DNA of 64,000 bases from JANPPS01 sp965246925 (GTDB lineage: Bacteria; Pseudomonadota; Alphaproteobacteria; Acetobacterales; Acetobacteraceae): NCBI GenBank assembly GCA_965246925.1, contig OZ251994.1, positions 434,001-498,000 of the forward strand. The letters are read 5' to 3'. The notes under the pieces were generated by a model that saw only the letters and a program-made list of their open reading frames with translations, was not told where the DNA came from and did no database searches. Below, one piece after another: positions 36,384 through 46,259 of this stretch. A program made the position numbers and the translations under genes. Within the stretch, counting starts at the first letter, position 1; each line of letters starts with the position of its first letter.

Positions 36384-37451
36384 ATGACCGATTTGCACGA
36401 TCCGCTTCAAGCTGCCCGCGCCGCCCATCTGCGCTACGTCAGCGACAAGAAGCCCGGGATCAGCCGGGTCAAGACCGAGGAAGGATGGGATTTCGTCAAC
36501 CCTGACGGCTCGGTCATCACGGACGAAGATACCATCACTCGGATTAAGAAGCTCGCCATTCCACCCGCCTATACGGACGTTTGGATTTGTAAGGACCCCC
36601 GCGGCCACATCCAGGCCGTAGGGCGCGACGCGCGGGGGCGGAAGCAGTATCGGTATCACGCCAAGTGGCGGGAAGTCCGGGATGAGGCAAAGTACGGCAA
36701 GATGCTCGTGTTCGGCCGGGTCCTGCCGGCCATCCGGGACCGGGTGAAGCACGACCTCAGCCTGCAGGGGTTGCCGAAGCATAAGGTGCTGGCAGCCATC
36801 GTGGCGCTCCTCGAAAAGACCATGATGCGCATTGGCAACGAAGAATACGCGCAGCAAAATGACAGCTTCGGCCTGACCACGCTGCGCACACGGCACGCCC
36901 GGGTGAAGGGCAGTCACGTCATGCTGGACTTCCGCGGCAAGCACGGCGTCGAACACCATATCGACCTCGCCGACCGCCGCCTCGCCAAGGTGGTCGAGCG
37001 CTGCCAGCACCTTCCAGGCCAGGACCTGTTTCAGTTCTTGGATGCCGGGGGCGAAATCCATCATGTGACATCGGACGACGTGAACGAATACTTGCGGGAG
37101 GCGAGCGGGGAAGAGATCACCGCCAAGGATTTCCGCACCTGGGCCGCGACTAACCTTGCTGCGCTGGCCTTGGCGGACATGGAGCGGTTCGACAGTCACG
37201 TGCAACAGAAGAAGGCCGTGGTCCGCGCCGTGGAGCACGTGGCCAAGCAACTCGGTAATACACCCGCCATCTGCCGCAAATGCTACATCCATCCCGCCGT
37301 GTTCGAGGGCTACTTGGACGGCTCCTTGGCCGAGGGCCTGAAATCCCGCGCCGACGCCATCCTAGACAGCCACGCCCCGGGCCTCACTGCCCAAGAAGTC
37401 GCCGTGACGGCCTTTCTCAGCCGCAGACTAGGTGAAGCACTGCAGTCGTAA
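36384..37451 (+). CDS. DNA topoisomerase IB, 355 aa
   Basis: This type IB enzyme of the poxvirus kind relaxes supercoils through a 3'-phosphotyrosine. Catalytic regions are GRDARGRKQYRYHAKWRE, MMRIGNEEYAQQNDSFGLTT with TLRTRHARVKG, KDFRTWAATNL and the Tyr in CRKCYIHPAVFEGY. ATG 36,384 is the start before LHDPLQAARAAHLRYVSD. The 229-bp gap upstream separates it from the divergent fusion gene; nothing else is recognised there. Confidence 0.93.
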   Translation: MTDLHDPLQAARAAHLRYVSDKKPGISRVKTEEGWDFVNPDGSVITDEDTITRIKKLAIPPAYTDVWICKDPRGHIQAVGRDARGRKQYRYHAKWREVRDEAKYGKMLVFGRVLPAIRDRVKHDLSLQGLPKHKVLAAIVALLEKTMMRIGNEEYAQQNDSFGLTTLRTRHARVKGSHVMLDFRGKHGVEHHIDLADRRLAKVVERCQHLPGQDLFQFLDAGGEIHHVTSDDVNEYLREASGEEITAKDFRTWAATNLAALALADMERFDSHVQQKKAVVRAVEHVAKQLGNTPAICRKCYIHPAVFEGYLDGSLAEGLKSRADAILDSHAPGLTAQEVAVTAFLSRRLGEALQS

Positions 37452-37459
37452 GCACGCCG

Positions 37460-40102
37460 TCAGGTGATCCGGTCGATGGCGGCGGCGAGGCGGGCAGCTT
37501 CGGCCAGAAAGCTTTTGACGCGCTCGCGTATCTCCTCCACCACCTCCGGCTTGGCTCGTTGCACGAAGTCGGCGTTGTCCAGCTTGCGCTGTGCCTTGCC
37601 GGCCTCGTCCAGCGCACGCTGCCGCTCCTTGCCCAGGCGCGCGCGTTCCACGTCGAGGTCGATCAGGCCCGCCAGCGGGATGACCACCGTAGCCTCGTCC
37701 ACCACGATCTGCGCCGAGCCCGGCGGCAGCGTACCCTCTAGCGGGCCGATGGTGCTGGCACGGGCCATGCGTTGGATCACGCCGGACCACGCATCTGCGC
37801 GGGCCAGCGTGGCCGGTGACGCATCGCGCAGCAGGACGGGCGCGAGCGACGACGGCGGCACGTTCATCTCGGACCGGACCGTGCGAACCTCGCCGATCAA
37901 CCGAACCAGCCAATCCAGCTCGGCCTTTGCCGCGGGCGCGTCCGTCACCAGCGTGGGGGTGGGCCAGGAGGCGCGGATGAGGCTGCTTTCCGCGCCGTAG
38001 CCCAGCTCTGACCACAAATGCTCCGTCACATACGGCATCGCCGGGTGCAGCAGGCGGAGCAGCGTGCCGGTCACGTGCGCGGCGGTGGCCCGGATTTCGG
38101 CAGCGTCCGGCCCGGTAAAGCCTGGCTTAGCGAATTCCACGAACCAGTCGCAAAAACTGCCCCACGTGAACCGGTAGCAGCCTGCGGCGTAGTCGTCGAA
38201 GCGAAACGCATCGAGCGCTTCGGTGGCCTCGGTCACACACTGGTTCAGGCCGCCGAGAATCCAGCGGCATAGCGGCGTTTGCGCCGTGGCCGGGTCGAAC
38301 GGGACCGGGGCCACACCGTTCATCTCACCGAATTTGGCAGCATTCCATAGCTTGGTGACGAAGCTGCGGTAGCCCTCGACCCGTGCCGGGCCAAGCTTCA
38401 CATCCCGCCCGGGCCCGGCCAGCGCGCAGACGGTAAAGCGCAGCGCATCGGTGCCGTAGGTGGCGATAAGGTCCAGCGGGTCAATCACGTTGCCCTTGGA
38501 CTTGCTCATCTTCTGTCCACGCTCATCCCGCACCAGGCCGTGGATATAGACGGTGCGGAACGGCACGGCGCCCTGGAAATGCAGCCCCATCATCATCATG
38601 CGGGCCACCCAAAAGAAGATGATGTCGAACCCCGTCACCAGCACGTCACCGGGATAATACCGCGCCAGTTCCGGCGTCTCGGCCGGCCAGCCCAACGTGC
38701 TGAACGGCCACAGCGCCGAGCTGAACCAGGTGTCCAGCACGTCGGGATCACGCTCGAGCGGACGGTCCTCGCCATAATGCGCCCGCGCCGCCGCCGCCGC
38801 CTCGGCCTCGGTTTGCTCTACGAACACATGCCCGTCCGGGCCGAACCAGGCGGGGATGCGGTGCCCCCACCATAGCTGCCGGCTGATGCACCACGGCTGG
38901 ATGTCCCGCATCCAGCTATAGAACGTGTTCTCCCACTGCTTCGGCACGAACTGCATCGCGCCCGACTCCACCGCCGCCACCGCCGGTCGCGCCAGCTCAC
39001 CCGCGTTGCAATACCACTGCGTCGTCAGCAACGGCTCGATCACGACCCCGGACCGGTCGCCATGCGGCACCTGGTTCGTGTGCGGCTCGACCTTCTCCAG
39101 CAGCTCGAGCCGGTCCAGTTCGGCCACAACAAGCTTCCGCGCCTCCGCCCGGTCCACCCCGGCCAAGGACTGCACGAACGCGTCGCCCTCGATCTCGGCC
39201 AGGCTGATGCGGCCCTCGCGGTCTAGGATCGTGGGCATCGGCAGGTCATGCCGGCGCCCGACCTCGAAATCGTTGAAGTCATGCGCCGGCGTGATCTTCA
39301 CCGCGCCGCTGCCCTTCGTGGGGTCCGAATACGCATCCGCCACGATCGGGATCCGCCGTCCCGTCAGCGGCAGGATGACGTACCGGCCCACCAGCGCCCG
39401 ATACCGCTCATCCTCCGGATGCACCGCCACCGCGGTATCCCCCAGCATCGTCTCCGGACGCGTGGTAGCGACAATGATCTGGCCGCCGCCCTCGACCGGA
39501 TAGCGCAGATGCCACAGGCTACCCTTGACCTCCCGCGTCTCGACCTCGAGGTCGCTGATCGCGGTCTGGAACTTCGGATCCCAGTTCACCAGCCGCCGGT
39601 CGCGGTAGATTAGGTTTTGACGGTGCAGGGTGACGAACACCTCCCGCACCGCCTCCGACAGGCCCTCGTCCATCGTGAACCGCTCGCGCTCCCAATCGAG
39701 CGAGGCGCCCAGCCGGCGCAGCTGCGTCGTGATCGTGCCGCCGCTCTCGGCCTTCCACTCCCAGATCTTGGCCGTGAACGCGTCCCGCCCCATCGCCTGC
39801 CGCGTCTGACCCGGCGGCAACTGCCGCTCCACCACCATCTGCGTCGCGATACCGGCATGGTCGGTCCCGGGCATCCAAAGCGCATCCCGCCCCTGCATCC
39901 GGCGATAGCGGATCAGCGCGTCCTGCAGCGTCATCGTCAGCGCATGGCCTACATGCAGGCTTCCGGTGACATTGGGGGGCGGAATCATGATGGTGTAGGG
40001 CGCGGCATGAGACGCCGGGTCCGCATGGAACACCCCCGCAGCCTCCCACCCGGCATAGATTACGGGTTCGAGGGCGGCGTGGTCGAAGGATTTGCTTAGC
40101 AT
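37460..40102 (-). CDS. valS: Valyl-tRNA synthetase, 880 aa
   Basis: Charges tRNA-Val and edits misloaded threonine. The HIGH motif is HVGH in NVTGSLHVGHALTMTL near residue 50, and KMSKSKGN lies near 533. The CP1 editing domain contains VATTRPETMLGDTAVAVHP, and the C-terminal coiled coil ends LDNADFVQRAKPEVVEEI. The gene comes last in the pcm-tolC-popZ-valS run on the minus strand, an order common in alphaproteobacteria. Confidence 0.96.
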   Translation of the reverse strand: MLSKSFDHAALEPVIYAGWEAAGVFHADPASHAAPYTIMIPPPNVTGSLHVGHALTMTLQDALIRYRRMQGRDALWMPGTDHAGIATQMVVERQLPPGQTRQAMGRDAFTAKIWEWKAESGGTITTQLRRLGASLDWERERFTMDEGLSEAVREVFVTLHRQNLIYRDRRLVNWDPKFQTAISDLEVETREVKGSLWHLRYPVEGGGQIIVATTRPETMLGDTAVAVHPEDERYRALVGRYVILPLTGRRIPIVADAYSDPTKGSGAVKITPAHDFNDFEVGRRHDLPMPTILDREGRISLAEIEGDAFVQSLAGVDRAEARKLVVAELDRLELLEKVEPHTNQVPHGDRSGVVIEPLLTTQWYCNAGELARPAVAAVESGAMQFVPKQWENTFYSWMRDIQPWCISRQLWWGHRIPAWFGPDGHVFVEQTEAEAAAAARAHYGEDRPLERDPDVLDTWFSSALWPFSTLGWPAETPELARYYPGDVLVTGFDIIFFWVARMMMMGLHFQGAVPFRTVYIHGLVRDERGQKMSKSKGNVIDPLDLIATYGTDALRFTVCALAGPGRDVKLGPARVEGYRSFVTKLWNAAKFGEMNGVAPVPFDPATAQTPLCRWILGGLNQCVTEATEALDAFRFDDYAAGCYRFTWGSFCDWFVEFAKPGFTGPDAAEIRATAAHVTGTLLRLLHPAMPYVTEHLWSELGYGAESSLIRASWPTPTLVTDAPAAKAELDWLVRLIGEVRTVRSEMNVPPSSLAPVLLRDASPATLARADAWSGVIQRMARASTIGPLEGTLPPGSAQIVVDEATVVIPLAGLIDLDVERARLGKERQRALDEAGKAQRKLDNADFVQRAKPEVVEEIRERVKSFLAEAARLAAAIDRIT

Positions 40103-40143
40103 GTAGCGGGGTTTAAACCGCCAAAGGCTAAGGCGCTACCCGA

Positions 40144-40713
40144 TCAGGGTGTGGAGCGCGCGATCACCCGCTCGATCTCGATCTGCACCATGCGCTCCAC
40201 GATCGGCGGCAAATGCGTGTCCAGCCAAGCCTTCAGCACCGGGCGGATCTCGTCCCGCACCAAATCCTCGATCGTCGGCCCGGTGCGGGACGTGCTGGTG
40301 CCGCGGTTGCTGGACAACGTGCGGACCAGCTCACCGACGGAGCTGGTGGCCGCGGCGGCCACGGTAGGGGCGACCAAACCATGCGACGGGTCTAGCGGTA
40401 TCGGAGCTGCCACGGGCGCCTCTGCCGGCGGGTGCTGCATGGCCTGTACAGGCTCGGGCTGCGGCCGGGCCGGCGGCAGGGGGTGCGGTGCCTCGACCGG
40501 GAAAGCGACGGGCTTGTTGGCTTCGGCGTTCATGGGTTCCTCGTTCACGAGCATGGTGCTGTCCAGCATGAGGACGTCCTCTTCGGCTGGCGCGGCCTCG
40601 TGCTTCGGGGGGGCGTCTTCGTTCAGGATGCGGCGGATGGACGCCAGGATCTCGTCCATCGATGGATCGGCGCCGGACATCGCCGGGTCGGACGGGCTGT
40701 GCCGCTCGCTCAT
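40144..40713 (-). CDS. popZ: PopZ-like polar organising protein (DUF2497), 189 aa
   Basis: The layout is that of PopZ: an N-terminal short helix (SMDEILASIRRILNED), a long Pro/Ala/Glu-rich disordered middle, and a conserved C-terminal oligomerisation region (TIEDLVRDEIRPVLKAWLD, LPPIVERMVQIEIERV). PopZ forms a polar hub that anchors ParB at the pole. Its ATG overlaps the tolC stop (TGATG), and it precedes valS by 41 nt, as in many alphaproteobacteria. Confidence 0.88.
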   Translation of the reverse strand: MSERHSPSDPAMSGADPSMDEILASIRRILNEDAPPKHEAAPAEEDVLMLDSTMLVNEEPMNAEANKPVAFPVEAPHPLPPARPQPEPVQAMQHPPAEAPVAAPIPLDPSHGLVAPTVAAAATSSVGELVRTLSSNRGTSTSRTGPTIEDLVRDEIRPVLKAWLDTHLPPIVERMVQIEIERVIARSTP

Positions 40714-42098
40714 CAGCGCCCCGGCTGGTCGGTGGCGGCATCGTCCGTCCCGGCCCAGCGGCCACGAACGGCGTTGTAGTACGCCGTCTCGTCATACAGC
40801 GGCACGGCCAGGCCCAGGTCACGCGCCGTAAGCCGCCCGATGGACGCCGCGACCGTATAGGACGCCGTCACCAGGTTGGACAGATTCTGCACCAGCGTCA
40901 CGCGGGAGTTCAACAGCGCCTGTTCGGCGTTCAATACGTCCAGCGTCGTGCGGGAGCCGACGATCGCCTCACGCTGCACGCCCTCGAGCGCGATCTGGTT
41001 GGCGCGTATTTGCGAACGTGTGCTTTCGATCGTCGAGCGGGCCGCGACCAATGTCTCCCAGGATTGCGCCGCTTGCTGCGTTGCCTGGCGCCGGGCATCG
41101 TCCACCGTCTTGTGCGCCTGCTGCTGGTTCTGCCGGGCCTGCCGGACGCGGGAATACTCGGCGCCGCCCTGGTAGATCGGGATGGAGGCGTTCAGCAGCA
41201 CTTGCCCGCCGGTCGTCCGCTGCCCCGCCACCTGCGAGTTGTCGGCCCGTGCACCCTGCGCCTGGGCGCTGAGCTGCGGCATGAGCTGTGCAAACGCAAC
41301 GTCGATCCCGTCCTTGGCCGCCGCATCGTCGAACTGCGCGGCGATCACGTTCGGGTTGTTTTGTGAAGCAATTTGCGTCGCTTCCTGCTGGTTCTTCAAT
41401 GGCAGTTTGAGCGGCTGCGGCTCGATCAACTGGCTCGGCAACTCACCCACCTGACGTTGATAGACGGAGCGGGCAGTTTGCAGATTACCCTCGCCCGTCT
41501 GCCGCTGCGCGCGGGCTCCAGCCAGCGCAGCCTCGGCCTGGGCCACGTCCGTGCGGGTGATCTCGCCGACGCGGAACCGGTCATTGGTCGCCTGCAGCTG
41601 GCGGGCGAGCACCTGCTCGTTATTGATATTCAGCTGCAGGATTTGCTGGGTTTGGATTACGTTGACGAAGGCATTGACCGTATCGCTGAACACCTGCTGC
41701 TCGGTGGCGATCAGCCGGGCGCGCTGACCGAACACGCGGTTGTCGGCCTGGTTCGTCCCGGCGCGCGTCGCACCTCCGCGATACAAAGGCTGGGTGATGG
41801 TGGCCTGTTCGGTGAAGACGTCACGGTTGTTCTGCGTGTGGATGGTCCCGGCCTGCCGGTTGCTGGTGCGGAAGGAGCCTACGCCGTAGCCGACACCACC
41901 CGACAGCACGATCGTCGGCCGCCAGCCAGCCAAAGCCTGTGGCACGGTTTCATCGGTCGAACGCAGCTGGGCGCGAGCGGATTGCAGGCTGGGATTGTTG
42001 GAATAGGCCTGGGATAGCGCGTCCTGCAGCGTGCGCGGCTGTGCCCAGGCCGGACCCCAAGCCAGCACCATCACGCATAAAAACCGCGCTCGTTTCAT
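40713..42098 (-). CDS. tolC: TolC-family outer membrane channel, 461 aa
   Basis: A signal peptide (MKRARFLCVMVLAWGPAWA) precedes two related halves rich in coiled-coil helices: TLQDALSQAYSNNPSLQSAR near the start and an internal repeat from about residue 230. TolC forms the trimeric outer-membrane tunnel for type I export and drug efflux. No inner-membrane partner is encoded beside it. It lies between pcm and popZ, 64 nt from pcm. Confidence 0.93.
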   Translation of the reverse strand: MKRARFLCVMVLAWGPAWAQPRTLQDALSQAYSNNPSLQSARAQLRSTDETVPQALAGWRPTIVLSGGVGYGVGSFRTSNRQAGTIHTQNNRDVFTEQATITQPLYRGGATRAGTNQADNRVFGQRARLIATEQQVFSDTVNAFVNVIQTQQILQLNINNEQVLARQLQATNDRFRVGEITRTDVAQAEAALAGARAQRQTGEGNLQTARSVYQRQVGELPSQLIEPQPLKLPLKNQQEATQIASQNNPNVIAAQFDDAAAKDGIDVAFAQLMPQLSAQAQGARADNSQVAGQRTTGGQVLLNASIPIYQGGAEYSRVRQARQNQQQAHKTVDDARRQATQQAAQSWETLVAARSTIESTRSQIRANQIALEGVQREAIVGSRTTLDVLNAEQALLNSRVTLVQNLSNLVTASYTVAASIGRLTARDLGLAVPLYDETAYYNAVRGRWAGTDDAATDQPGR

Positions 42099-42162
42099 TC
42101 GCTACCTCTCGCTGCAGGAGCAGTGTGGCACATTTCGTATCGAGCCGGCCAGATTTGAAACA

Positions 42163-42822
42163 CTAGAATTGGAATACCGGTGCCGGCACGAACTGTGGCA
42201 GCAATGGCGTCTCGCAGTCGAACTCCGCATGCTCGCGCAAGCCCGGCCCGCTCGGCTCCGCCAGCACGCCGCTGCCGACCGGGCCGGATTTGTTCATAAC
42301 CGTGACTAAGCGCCCGCCAGGATGCCTGACTTGGGGCGCTATGACGGGCGGAATGACGCGAACCGCCCCCTCGATCATCACCACGTTCCACGTCACATCT
42401 GCCTGCCCGGTGGCCAGCGGCCCCTCCACAATCTCAATCCGCGGCGCCAGTTCCGCCAGTAGCGGGCGCATGATGGCCAGCAACGCCGCGTCTTCTTCCA
42501 GTGCAGTAACCTCACCCCCACACGCCGCCATGAGGCACGCGCCATAGCCGGTGCCGGCGCCGATCACCAGCACCCGGTCGCCATCCCGCACCCGCGCCAG
42601 CTGCACGAGGCGCGCGATCACCATCGGCTCCACCAGGAACCGCCCCCGCCCCAGCGGCACATCCTCATCGGCATAAGCCAGGCTCATGGCCTGGGGCGGC
42701 ACGAACCGCTCCCGCGGCAGGCGGCGCATGGCGCGGATGATGCGGGGGTCGATGACCTTATTGGGCCGCACCTGTCCATCGACCATATGGTCCCGGGCGG
42801 CGGAGTAGTCGGTCTGGGTCAT
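42163..42822 (-). CDS. pcm: Protein-L-isoaspartate O-methyltransferase family protein, 219 aa
   Basis: The protein contains RERFVPPQAMSLAYADEDVP, the SAM-binding VLVIGAGTGYGACLMA and VTALEEDAAL, and a C-terminal PGGRLVTVM. This matches the short alphaproteobacterial Pcm-like family that precedes tolC. The classic QPY active region is altered, so true isoaspartate repair is uncertain. ATG 42,822 (MTQTDYSAARDHMV) fits the family start better than the upstream opening at 42,948. Confidence 0.85.
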   Translation of the reverse strand: MTQTDYSAARDHMVDGQVRPNKVIDPRIIRAMRRLPRERFVPPQAMSLAYADEDVPLGRGRFLVEPMVIARLVQLARVRDGDRVLVIGAGTGYGACLMAACGGEVTALEEDAALLAIMRPLLAELAPRIEIVEGPLATGQADVTWNVVMIEGAVRVIPPVIAPQVRHPGGRLVTVMNKSGPVGSGVLAEPSGPGLREHAEFDCETPLLPQFVPAPVFQF

Positions 42823-42912
42823 AAGGTGCTCATGCTGCGCTGCGGCGCTTATACAGCTAAGGCGCTTGACCGGTCCAGGCTGTCTGTCCGATACACCCCC
42901 CTCACCTCCCGG

Positions 42913-42986
42913 GGTCCGGTGGCAGAGTGGTGATGCAGAGGACTGCAAATCCTCGAATGCCGGTTCGATTCCGGCCCGGACCTCCA
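42913..42986 (+). tRNA. tRNA-Cys (GCA)
   Basis: A full cloverleaf can be drawn: acceptor GGTCCGG with CCGGACC, discriminator T, encoded CCA at 42,984-42,986, anticodon GCA at 42,945-42,947 in the loop CTGCAAA, and T-arm GCCGG-TTCGATT-CCGGC. Length is 74 nt. Confidence 0.95.
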
Positions 42987-43026
42987 GCCCTCAACCGCCT
43001 AGGCTGAGACAGTCGGAACGGCTTCG

Positions 43027-43059
43027 GCCCTGTTCATGAAGTCAGAAACAGGCTCTTTT
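43027..43059 (+). terminator. Probable terminator after tRNA-Cys
   Basis: CCTGTT pairs with AACAGG about 15 nt later, the stem is extended by flanking GC bases, and it is followed by CTCTTTT. It lies 41 nt downstream of the tRNA. The remaining sequence up to the DUF1045 gene (43,060-43,203) shows nothing I can name beyond room for a promoter. Confidence 0.5.
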
Positions 43060-43203
43060 GGCAGATCGTGACGCCGATCCTGAACGCTTCAACGTAATCA
43101 TGAACGGCGGCACCTAACGACAATTACCAAGGACGGAATGCTTTGTTTGCAGCATTCGCATACCGGGCGTTTCCTTAGGCATAGAACGTGGCATCCTAAG
43201 CAT

Positions 43204-43863
43204 ATGCGCATCGCCCTCTACTACGCACCCGCCGTCCAGGACCCGCTCTGGCCCGCCGCGTGCCAATGGCTCGGCTGGGATCCCGAGCATGGCTTGGCCG
43301 TCCCCGGCAGCCCGGTTCCCCCGCCGCTCACCGCCGACCCAGCCGTCTATGGCTTTCACTGCACCCTCAAGCCACCCATGCGCCTCTGCACCGACTACGC
43401 CGCCTTTCTCCATGACGCAGACCAGCTCGCCGCCCGCACCGCCGCCTTCCATATGCCCACCCTGGCCGTCGCCGGCCTGTCCGGCTTCCTTGCCATCCGC
43501 GAAACCGAGCCGTCCGAGCCGCTCCGCCGCCTCGCCGATGCCTGCGTCGAACAGCTCGACCGGCACCGCGCCCCGCCCACCCCGGCCGAGCTCACCCGCC
43601 GCCGCGCCCAGGGCCTCAGCCCCGAACGCGAGGCCTACCTCGTGCGCTGGGGCTACCCGCTCGTGTTCGACGAATGGCGCTTCCACATGACCCTCACCCG
43701 GCGCCTCACGGGGGACGAGCACGCCCAATACCGTCCGCTGGCCGAGGCGCATTTCGCTCCGGCGCTGCCGCATCCCCGCGCCTGCACGCACCTAACCGTG
43801 TTCACCCAGCCGGCGCCGGGTCAGCACTTCCGGATTGCGGAGCGTCTGCCACTGCGCGGTTGA
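43204..43863 (+). CDS. DUF1045 phosphonate-associated protein, 219 aa
   Basis: This family is tied to C-P lyase operons and has a 2H-phosphoesterase-like fold. Two H-x-T/S motifs are seen: YGFHCTLKPP near residue 60 and WRFHMTLTRRL near 160, as in cyclic phosphodiesterases. It may act on ribosyl cyclic phosphate at the end of the pathway (inference). ATG 43,204 begins MRIALYYAP. Its 3' end overlaps the convergent phnN by 62 nt. The main phn operon is 22 kb away. Confidence 0.88.
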   Translation: MRIALYYAPAVQDPLWPAACQWLGWDPEHGLAVPGSPVPPPLTADPAVYGFHCTLKPPMRLCTDYAAFLHDADQLAARTAAFHMPTLAVAGLSGFLAIRETEPSEPLRRLADACVEQLDRHRAPPTPAELTRRRAQGLSPEREAYLVRWGYPLVFDEWRFHMTLTRRLTGDEHAQYRPLAEAHFAPALPHPRACTHLTVFTQPAPGQHFRIAERLPLRG

Positions 43864-44386
43864 GCGCTACCACCAGCTTCTTCACCCCCGCCTCGATCGT
43901 CCCGTCATTGACCACCGACACCCGCTCCACCGGCAGTGGCAGTTCGATCTGACGGGACAGCCGCCGCGCGACATCGACCGCATCCTCCCGCCCGCGGGCC
44001 GCCAGGCGCCGCGCCAAGACGTCGGCCGGCGCCGTGATCTCGATCACCCGCACCGGGAACCGCTCCGCAGCCTCCGCCACCACGGCGCGGGATACGTTCA
44101 CCACCACGACCCGGCCCTCCGCCAGGTCCACGCCGATATCGGCCGGCACGCCGTAATGAAGCCCATGCGCCCGCCAGGATAGCGCGAAGCCGCCGGCCGT
44201 GCGCAGCGCGTCGAACGCTTGGTCGCTCAGCGCGTCATGCTGCTCCTCGTGCGGATCGGGATGCGCCGGGCGGGTGATGGTGCGGCGGACGAAGCGGATG
44301 CGGTGGTCCTGCGCCAGCGCCTGCCGCGCGCCGTTCAGCAACGTATCCTTGCCCGCACCGGACGGGCCCACGATCAATACCAGCAT
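43802..44386 (-). CDS. phnN: Ribose 1,5-bisphosphate phosphokinase PhnN, 194 aa
   Basis: PhnN phosphorylates ribose 1,5-bisphosphate to PRPP, the last step of C-P lyase catabolism. It is a guanylate-kinase-like protein: P-loop GPSGAGKDTLL near residue 7, RFVRRTITRPAHPDPHEEQHD, LSWRAHGLHYGVP and RLAARGREDAVDVARRL. The start is ATG 44,386 (MLVLIVGPSGAGKD); the frame opens much further upstream, but that part is antisense to the next gene. It is paired with convergent DUF1045 rather than with phnG-M. Confidence 0.92.
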   Translation of the reverse strand: MLVLIVGPSGAGKDTLLNGARQALAQDHRIRFVRRTITRPAHPDPHEEQHDALSDQAFDALRTAGGFALSWRAHGLHYGVPADIGVDLAEGRVVVVNVSRAVVAEAAERFPVRVIEITAPADVLARRLAARGREDAVDVARRLSRQIELPLPVERVSVVNDGTIEAGVKKLVVALNRAVADAPQSGSADPAPAG

Positions 44387-44449
44387 GCACTTCCCCGGTT
44401 GGTGCGGGCGGACCATACTGACGCCCGCCACCGAAGACGAGGCCCCCGC

Positions 44450-46213
44450 TTGTTCACCACCCGCCCCGAGATCGCCGGCACGTTCGGCGTGGCCGCCAGC
44501 ACGCATTGGCTTGCCAGCGCCGTCGCGATGGCCGTGCTGGAGCGGGGTGGTAATGCCGTGGACGCGGCCACCGCCGCCGGGTTCACGCTCCAGGTGGCCG
44601 AGCCACACCTGAACGGACCCGGCGGTGATGCACCCATCATGGTGCAACAGGGCGGCACCACGCACGTGATCTGCGGCCAGGGCCCCTCCCCCCACGCCGC
44701 CACGCTCGACGCATTTGCGGCACTCGGCCTGGATTTCGTCCCCGGCACCGGCTTCCTCGCCGCGACCGTCCCGGGCGCATTCGGCGCCTGGTGCACCGCG
44801 CTCGAACGCTGGGGCACGTGGGAGTTGGCTGACGTGCTGGAGTTCGCGATCGGCTACGCTTCCGAGGGTGTTCCGCTGGTGCCGCGCATCCCCGCTACCA
44901 TCGCCGGCGTGCAAGCCCTGTTCGAGCAGGAATGGCCCAGCAGTGCCGCGGTATTCCTCCCCGGCGGACGCGTTCCGGCGCCGGGCGCGCTGTTCCGCAA
45001 TCCGGCGCTCGCCGCTACTTACCGCCGCATCCTGGCCGAAGCCATGGGCACCACGCGCGAGGCCCGCATCCGTGCCGCCCATGCCGCCTGGTATCAGGGC
45101 TTCGTGGCCGAGGCGATCGGCACGTTCTTCACCGCCGGCCCGATGCTGGACACCTCCGGCCGCCGCCACCGTGGCCTGCTGACCGCGCACGACATGGCCG
45201 GCTGGTCCGCCCCGGTCGAGGCACCGGTGTCCTTCGGCTACCACAACACCACCGTGCTGAAATGCGGCGCCTGGAGCCAGGGCCCGGCCTTCCTGCAGCA
45301 GCTCGCGCTTTTGAAAGGCTTCGACCTCGCCGCCATGGACCCGGTCGGCGCCGATTTCGTGCACACCGTCACCGAATGCGCCAAACTGGCCTTCGCCGAC
45401 CGCGAGGCGTTCTATGGGGACGTGCCCGGCGTCCCGCTCGAAACCTTGCTGTCCGACGCCTATAATGACGAGCGCCGCCGCTTGGTCGGCCACGACGCAT
45501 CCCTTCAATTGCGCCACGGCACCATCCCCGGCCATGCCGGATGGGTCGATCACGACGCGCCCTCCCGGGCCGATTGGGCCATGCGCGACCCCGGCGCCGG
45601 TGAGCCCACGGTGGCGCGGCTCGGCGCCGTGGGCGGTGACACCGTACATATCGACGTGATCGACCGCTGGGGCGGAAGCGTCGCCGCCACCCCCTCCGGC
45701 GGCTGGCTGCAATCCTCGCCCGTGGTGCCCGCGCTAGGCTGGCCGCTCGGCACCCGCGGCCAGATGTTCTGGCTTCGCCCCGGCCTGCCCAACAGCCTGG
45801 CCCCCAATAAGCGCCCGCGCACGACGCTGTCTCCCAGCATGGCGTTGCGCGACGGCCACCCCTGGATGGCGTTCGGTACTCCCGGCGGCGAGCAGCAGGA
45901 CCAATGGTCCCCCATTTTCCTGCTCCGCATGCTGCACCACGGCCTCAACATCCAGCAGGCTATCGACCTGCCCAGCTTTCACAGTGAACACTGGCCCAGC
46001 AGCTTTTGGCCCCGCGCCGCCCGTCCCGGCAAACTCGTCTTAGAAGGCCGCTTCACGGCGGCAGTGCTGGAAGCCCTTTGCGCCCGCGGCCATCGGGCCG
46101 AACGCGGGGAAGACTGGTCCGAAGGCCGCCTCTCCGCCGCGCGAAGCGAGCACGGCATCCTATACGCCGGCGCCAACCCTCGCGGCATGCAAGGCTACGC
46201 GGCGGGGCGTTGA
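44450..46213 (+). CDS. Gamma-glutamyltransferase family protein, 587 aa
   Basis: This Ntn-hydrolase family protein has GGNAVDAATAAGFTLQV near residue 27, NGPGGDAPIMV, and a candidate nucleophilic Thr in GAVGGDTVHIDVIDRWG, followed by SPSMALRDGHPWMAFGTPGG. No signal peptide is seen, so it is probably cytoplasmic. A TTG start at 44,450 is chosen because relatives begin MFTTRPEI at exactly this point; the frame upstream is antisense to phnN. The substrate may be a gamma-glutamyl amide or another amide. Confidence 0.88.
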   Translation: MFTTRPEIAGTFGVAASTHWLASAVAMAVLERGGNAVDAATAAGFTLQVAEPHLNGPGGDAPIMVQQGGTTHVICGQGPSPHAATLDAFAALGLDFVPGTGFLAATVPGAFGAWCTALERWGTWELADVLEFAIGYASEGVPLVPRIPATIAGVQALFEQEWPSSAAVFLPGGRVPAPGALFRNPALAATYRRILAEAMGTTREARIRAAHAAWYQGFVAEAIGTFFTAGPMLDTSGRRHRGLLTAHDMAGWSAPVEAPVSFGYHNTTVLKCGAWSQGPAFLQQLALLKGFDLAAMDPVGADFVHTVTECAKLAFADREAFYGDVPGVPLETLLSDAYNDERRRLVGHDASLQLRHGTIPGHAGWVDHDAPSRADWAMRDPGAGEPTVARLGAVGGDTVHIDVIDRWGGSVAATPSGGWLQSSPVVPALGWPLGTRGQMFWLRPGLPNSLAPNKRPRTTLSPSMALRDGHPWMAFGTPGGEQQDQWSPIFLLRMLHHGLNIQQAIDLPSFHSEHWPSSFWPRAARPGKLVLEGRFTAAVLEALCARGHRAERGEDWSEGRLSAARSEHGILYAGANPRGMQGYAAGR

Positions 46214-46259
46214 AGAAGACATTGGCGCCTTCGAAGGACCACTCCGTATTGGACTAACC

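Noticed and set aside
43802..45712. 636-codon minus-strand frame as one protein
   Set aside because: Only the last 194 codons are PhnN; the rest is antisense to the gamma-glutamyltransferase gene.
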